DNA from: Paraspadella gotoi
Taxonomy: Eukaryota; Chaetognatha
NCBI GenBank assembly: GCA_051294375.1
Contig: CM119266.1
Span: 24,813,653-24,877,652, forward strand
Direction: 5' to 3'
DNA: 64,000 bases
The notes under the pieces: generated by a model
The model's input: only the letters and a program-made list of their open reading frames with translations
Databases searched by the model: none
Told to the model about the DNA's origin: nothing
Part shown: positions 61,688-64,000 of the stretch, piece by piece
Numbering within the stretch: position 1 is the stretch's first letter
Layout of the letters: each line of letters begins with the position of its first letter
Program-made: the position numbers and the translations under genes

Positions 61688-62802
61688 TTTAGCTCCTCCA
61701 CCTCCTCACTTCCCTCACTCCCCCTCCCTCCCCCACCGTTATGCCTCGTTCCGTTTAATTCGTCGCGCGGCCTTCAACTTTCGATTCCTAATGAATTTGA
61801 ATTTCGATCCAACGATCGAAACCATTATCGTCGTCGTCGTCGGTCGTCGTCGTCGTCGTCGTCTTCTCTCTCTCTCTCTTCTCTCTCTATCTCTCTCCGT
61901 TCTCTTCTCTCTCTCTCGTCTCTCTCTCTCGTCTCTCTCTCTCTCTCTCTCTCTCTCAGAAGGGTCAAGGTATCGTCTGGATTTCATTTGTCTGTCTGGC
62001 GTCTCAATGGAATCAACGACGAATGAAGACGATGACGATGACGACGACGAAAAATTTGCGTCATTCCTCCTCGACGTCGGCGAGTGACGTCGATCGATTG
62101 TAAAAAGTTCGTCGCGGTCGATTAGCGAGTGGCGACGACTAGCGGTCGAATTTAGTATTGAAAGTTTGCCTTTTTTTACAATGCGTTGCATTTTTACTAT
62201 ATTTTATTAATTTATATTTTTTTACGTCCTGGGATTGACAGCGATAGTTCGTTTAAAAATGTACTAGGCCAATGCTCAACATATGGCTAAAATTCGCTGA
62301 AGGTTTATCATCGTAAGTGTGTTGAGTTCTAACACTAAAACTTAATTTTTCATCTCAAGTCTCAATTTCATCTCCCCTACTCACAAATTCTTACTTCCCT
62401 CCACCCAACTCTTTTTTCTATCACATGTTTCTCTTTCCTCTTTATTCTCGCTCACTGCCATTTTCCCCTTTCTATTTCACCCCCGCTCCCCCCTCCGCTC
62501 CCCTTTAGTCAAAGATTTAACAATTCGATCGCCTTTCGATTTTTAGGATCAAAAGTTTTCCAGATTTCCGATGAAGCGTCGCGTAGATTTGTGGACGTTT
62601 TGGTGCCGCGGGGGGCGTGGCGAAGCGTAGCGACGCGTGGCACAATGGTCGCTATAGCGAGGTTTGGCGCGTGGCGGAAATGGACGGCGCAGCGTGAGTC
62701 GGACACGCGCTCGATGCGTGCGAATATCTCGATCAAACGTCGAACGGTAAAAATGGGGATGCGTGCTCTCCTGTGGAGAACAATTTAATAGCTACGCCAC
62801 TT
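61688..62802 (+). repeat. Left arm of a large palindrome
   Basis: Pairs with 62900-64000 read on the other strand, from TTTAGCTCCTCCAC (against the last bases of the window) inward to GCTACGCCACTT. Contains a GTC run and a CT tract (about 61825-61957), and a GC-rich inner part (62570-62720). Arm differences are substitutions and small indels. No gene recognised. Confidence 0.85.
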
Positions 62803-62899
62803 TAGACAAGACGGGCCAAGGAGATTTGTGAATTTAGTGAAACATCCAAGTTTTTGCGTACAATTACATTGGTTACAATGCAACGTTACATATCACTTG
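62803..62899. other. 97-base spacer of the palindrome
   Basis: Mixed-composition sequence with no match to either arm. No repeat structure seen. Confidence 0.7.
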
Positions 62900-63759
62900 A
62901 AGTGGCGTAGCCAATTAAATTGTTCTCCACAGAGAGCACCTCCCATTTTTACCGTTCGAACGTTTGATCGAGATTTTCGCACGCATCGACGCGCGTGTCC
63001 GACTCACGCTGCGCGTCCATTTCCGCCACGCGCCAAACCTTCGCTATACGACCATTGGTGCCACGCGTCGCTACGCTTCGCCACGCCCCCCGCGTCACCA
63101 AAACGTCCACAAATCTACGCCGACGCTTCATCGGAAATCTGGAAAACTTTTGATCCTAAAAATCGAAAGGCGATCGAATTGTTAAATTTGACTAAAGGGG
63201 GGCGGAGGGAGGGGGAGCGGGGGTGAAATAGAAAGGGGAAAATGGAGTGAGCGAGAATAAAAGAGGAAAGAGAAACATGTGAAAAAAGAGTTGGGTGGAG
63301 GGGAAGTAAGAATTGGTGAGTAGGGGGAGATGAAATTGAGACTTGAGATGAAAATTAAGTTTTAGTTAGAACTCACAACTTACGATATAACTTAACATTA
63401 TCTGTGAGATAAGAAATGTTAGTTTCAGCCGAATTTTAGCATCGTTGAGCATTGCCTAGTACATTTTTAAACGAACTATCGCGTCAATCCCAGGACGTAA
63501 AAAAATATAAATTAATAAATATAGTAAAAATGCAACGCATTGTAAAAAAAGCAAACTTTCAATCTAAATTCGACCGCTAGTCGTCGCCACTCGCTAATCG
63601 ACCGCGACGAATTTTTAAATCGATCGACGTCACTCGCCGACGTCGAGGAGGAATGACGCAAATTTTTCGTCGTCGTCATCGTCATCGTCTTCATTCGTCG
63701 TTGATTCCAATCTGAGACGCCAGACAGACAAATGAAATCCAGACGATACCTTGACCCTT

Positions 63760-63807
<48 letters not shown>

Positions 63808-64000
63808 AGACGAGAAGAGATGAGAGAGAGAGAAGACGACGACACGACGGACGATTGAATGGTTTCGATCGTTGGATCGAAATTCAAATTCCATTAGGAA
63901 TCGAAAGTTGAAGGCGACCGCGGACGAATTAAACGGAACGAGGCATAACGTGTGGGGGAGGGAGGGGGAGTGAGGGAAGTGAGGAGGTGGAGGAGCTAAA
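62900..64000 (-). repeat. Right arm of a large palindrome (cut by window edge)
   Basis: Reverse complement of 61688-62802. Its GA tract (about 63763-63805) is shorter than the facing CT tract. Since pairing still holds at the last base, the true palindrome is probably longer. Confidence 0.85.

Noticed and set aside
62803-62899. Sequencing-adapter remnant at the centre of the palindrome
   Set aside because: The spacer has no self-complementary adapter-like sequence. A chimeric read is still possible but not proved by the spacer.

Overview
The window looks like draft genomic sequence from a small-intron animal, most likely a nematode. Three things point that way: two secreted proteins with cysteine patterns of the nematode ET-module / Ly6-like kind, introns of mostly 58-312 bases with GT..AG ends, and a pyrimidine-AG site one base upstream of an ATG that looks like a spliced-leader acceptor. 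The species cannot be named from this sequence. It is not bacterial: there are no dense long ORFs, and (GA)n/(CT)n tracts occur about every 1.5 kb. Most open frames made of Arg-Glu or Ser-Leu repeats are translations of those tracts, not genes.

Layout. 1-4.4 kb, 9.85-18.1 kb and 23.15-29.4 kb are overlapping copies of one duplicated set of repeat blocks (called alpha, beta, gamma, delta, epsilon here). The copies differ mainly by one-base indels, many in homopolymers. 4.7-9.85 kb is mostly AT-rich single-copy DNA without a recognisable gene. 18.15-22.6 kb is single-copy and GC-richer, with broken minus-strand coding sequence I cannot name. 29.7-34.5 kb is a large inverted repeat, arms of about 1.1 kb around a 2.4 kb spacer.

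The best genes follow. A five-exon gene (34.85-36.66 kb) encodes a secreted protein with two ten-cysteine modules. A ten-exon gene (40.83-43.30 kb) encodes a 547-residue secreted glycoprotein of no family I recognise. A minus-strand two-exon gene (47.77-48.71 kb) encodes a second two-module, ET-like cysteine-rich protein with a hydrophobic C-terminus. Orphan terminal exons lie at 43.73 and 56.52 kb. 49-64 kb is otherwise microsatellites, gaps, a noisy local duplication (54-56 kb) and a large near-perfect palindrome running off the right edge (61.69-64.0 kb).

The three solid genes all encode apparently secreted or surface proteins. No pathway can be inferred from that. The most interesting non-gene signal is a dispersed element of about 170 bases, present five times plus one old copy inside an intron, with a filled/empty comparison between two duplicated blocks that indicates insertion. 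Much of the duplication structure may be an assembly product. This is argued in the findings.
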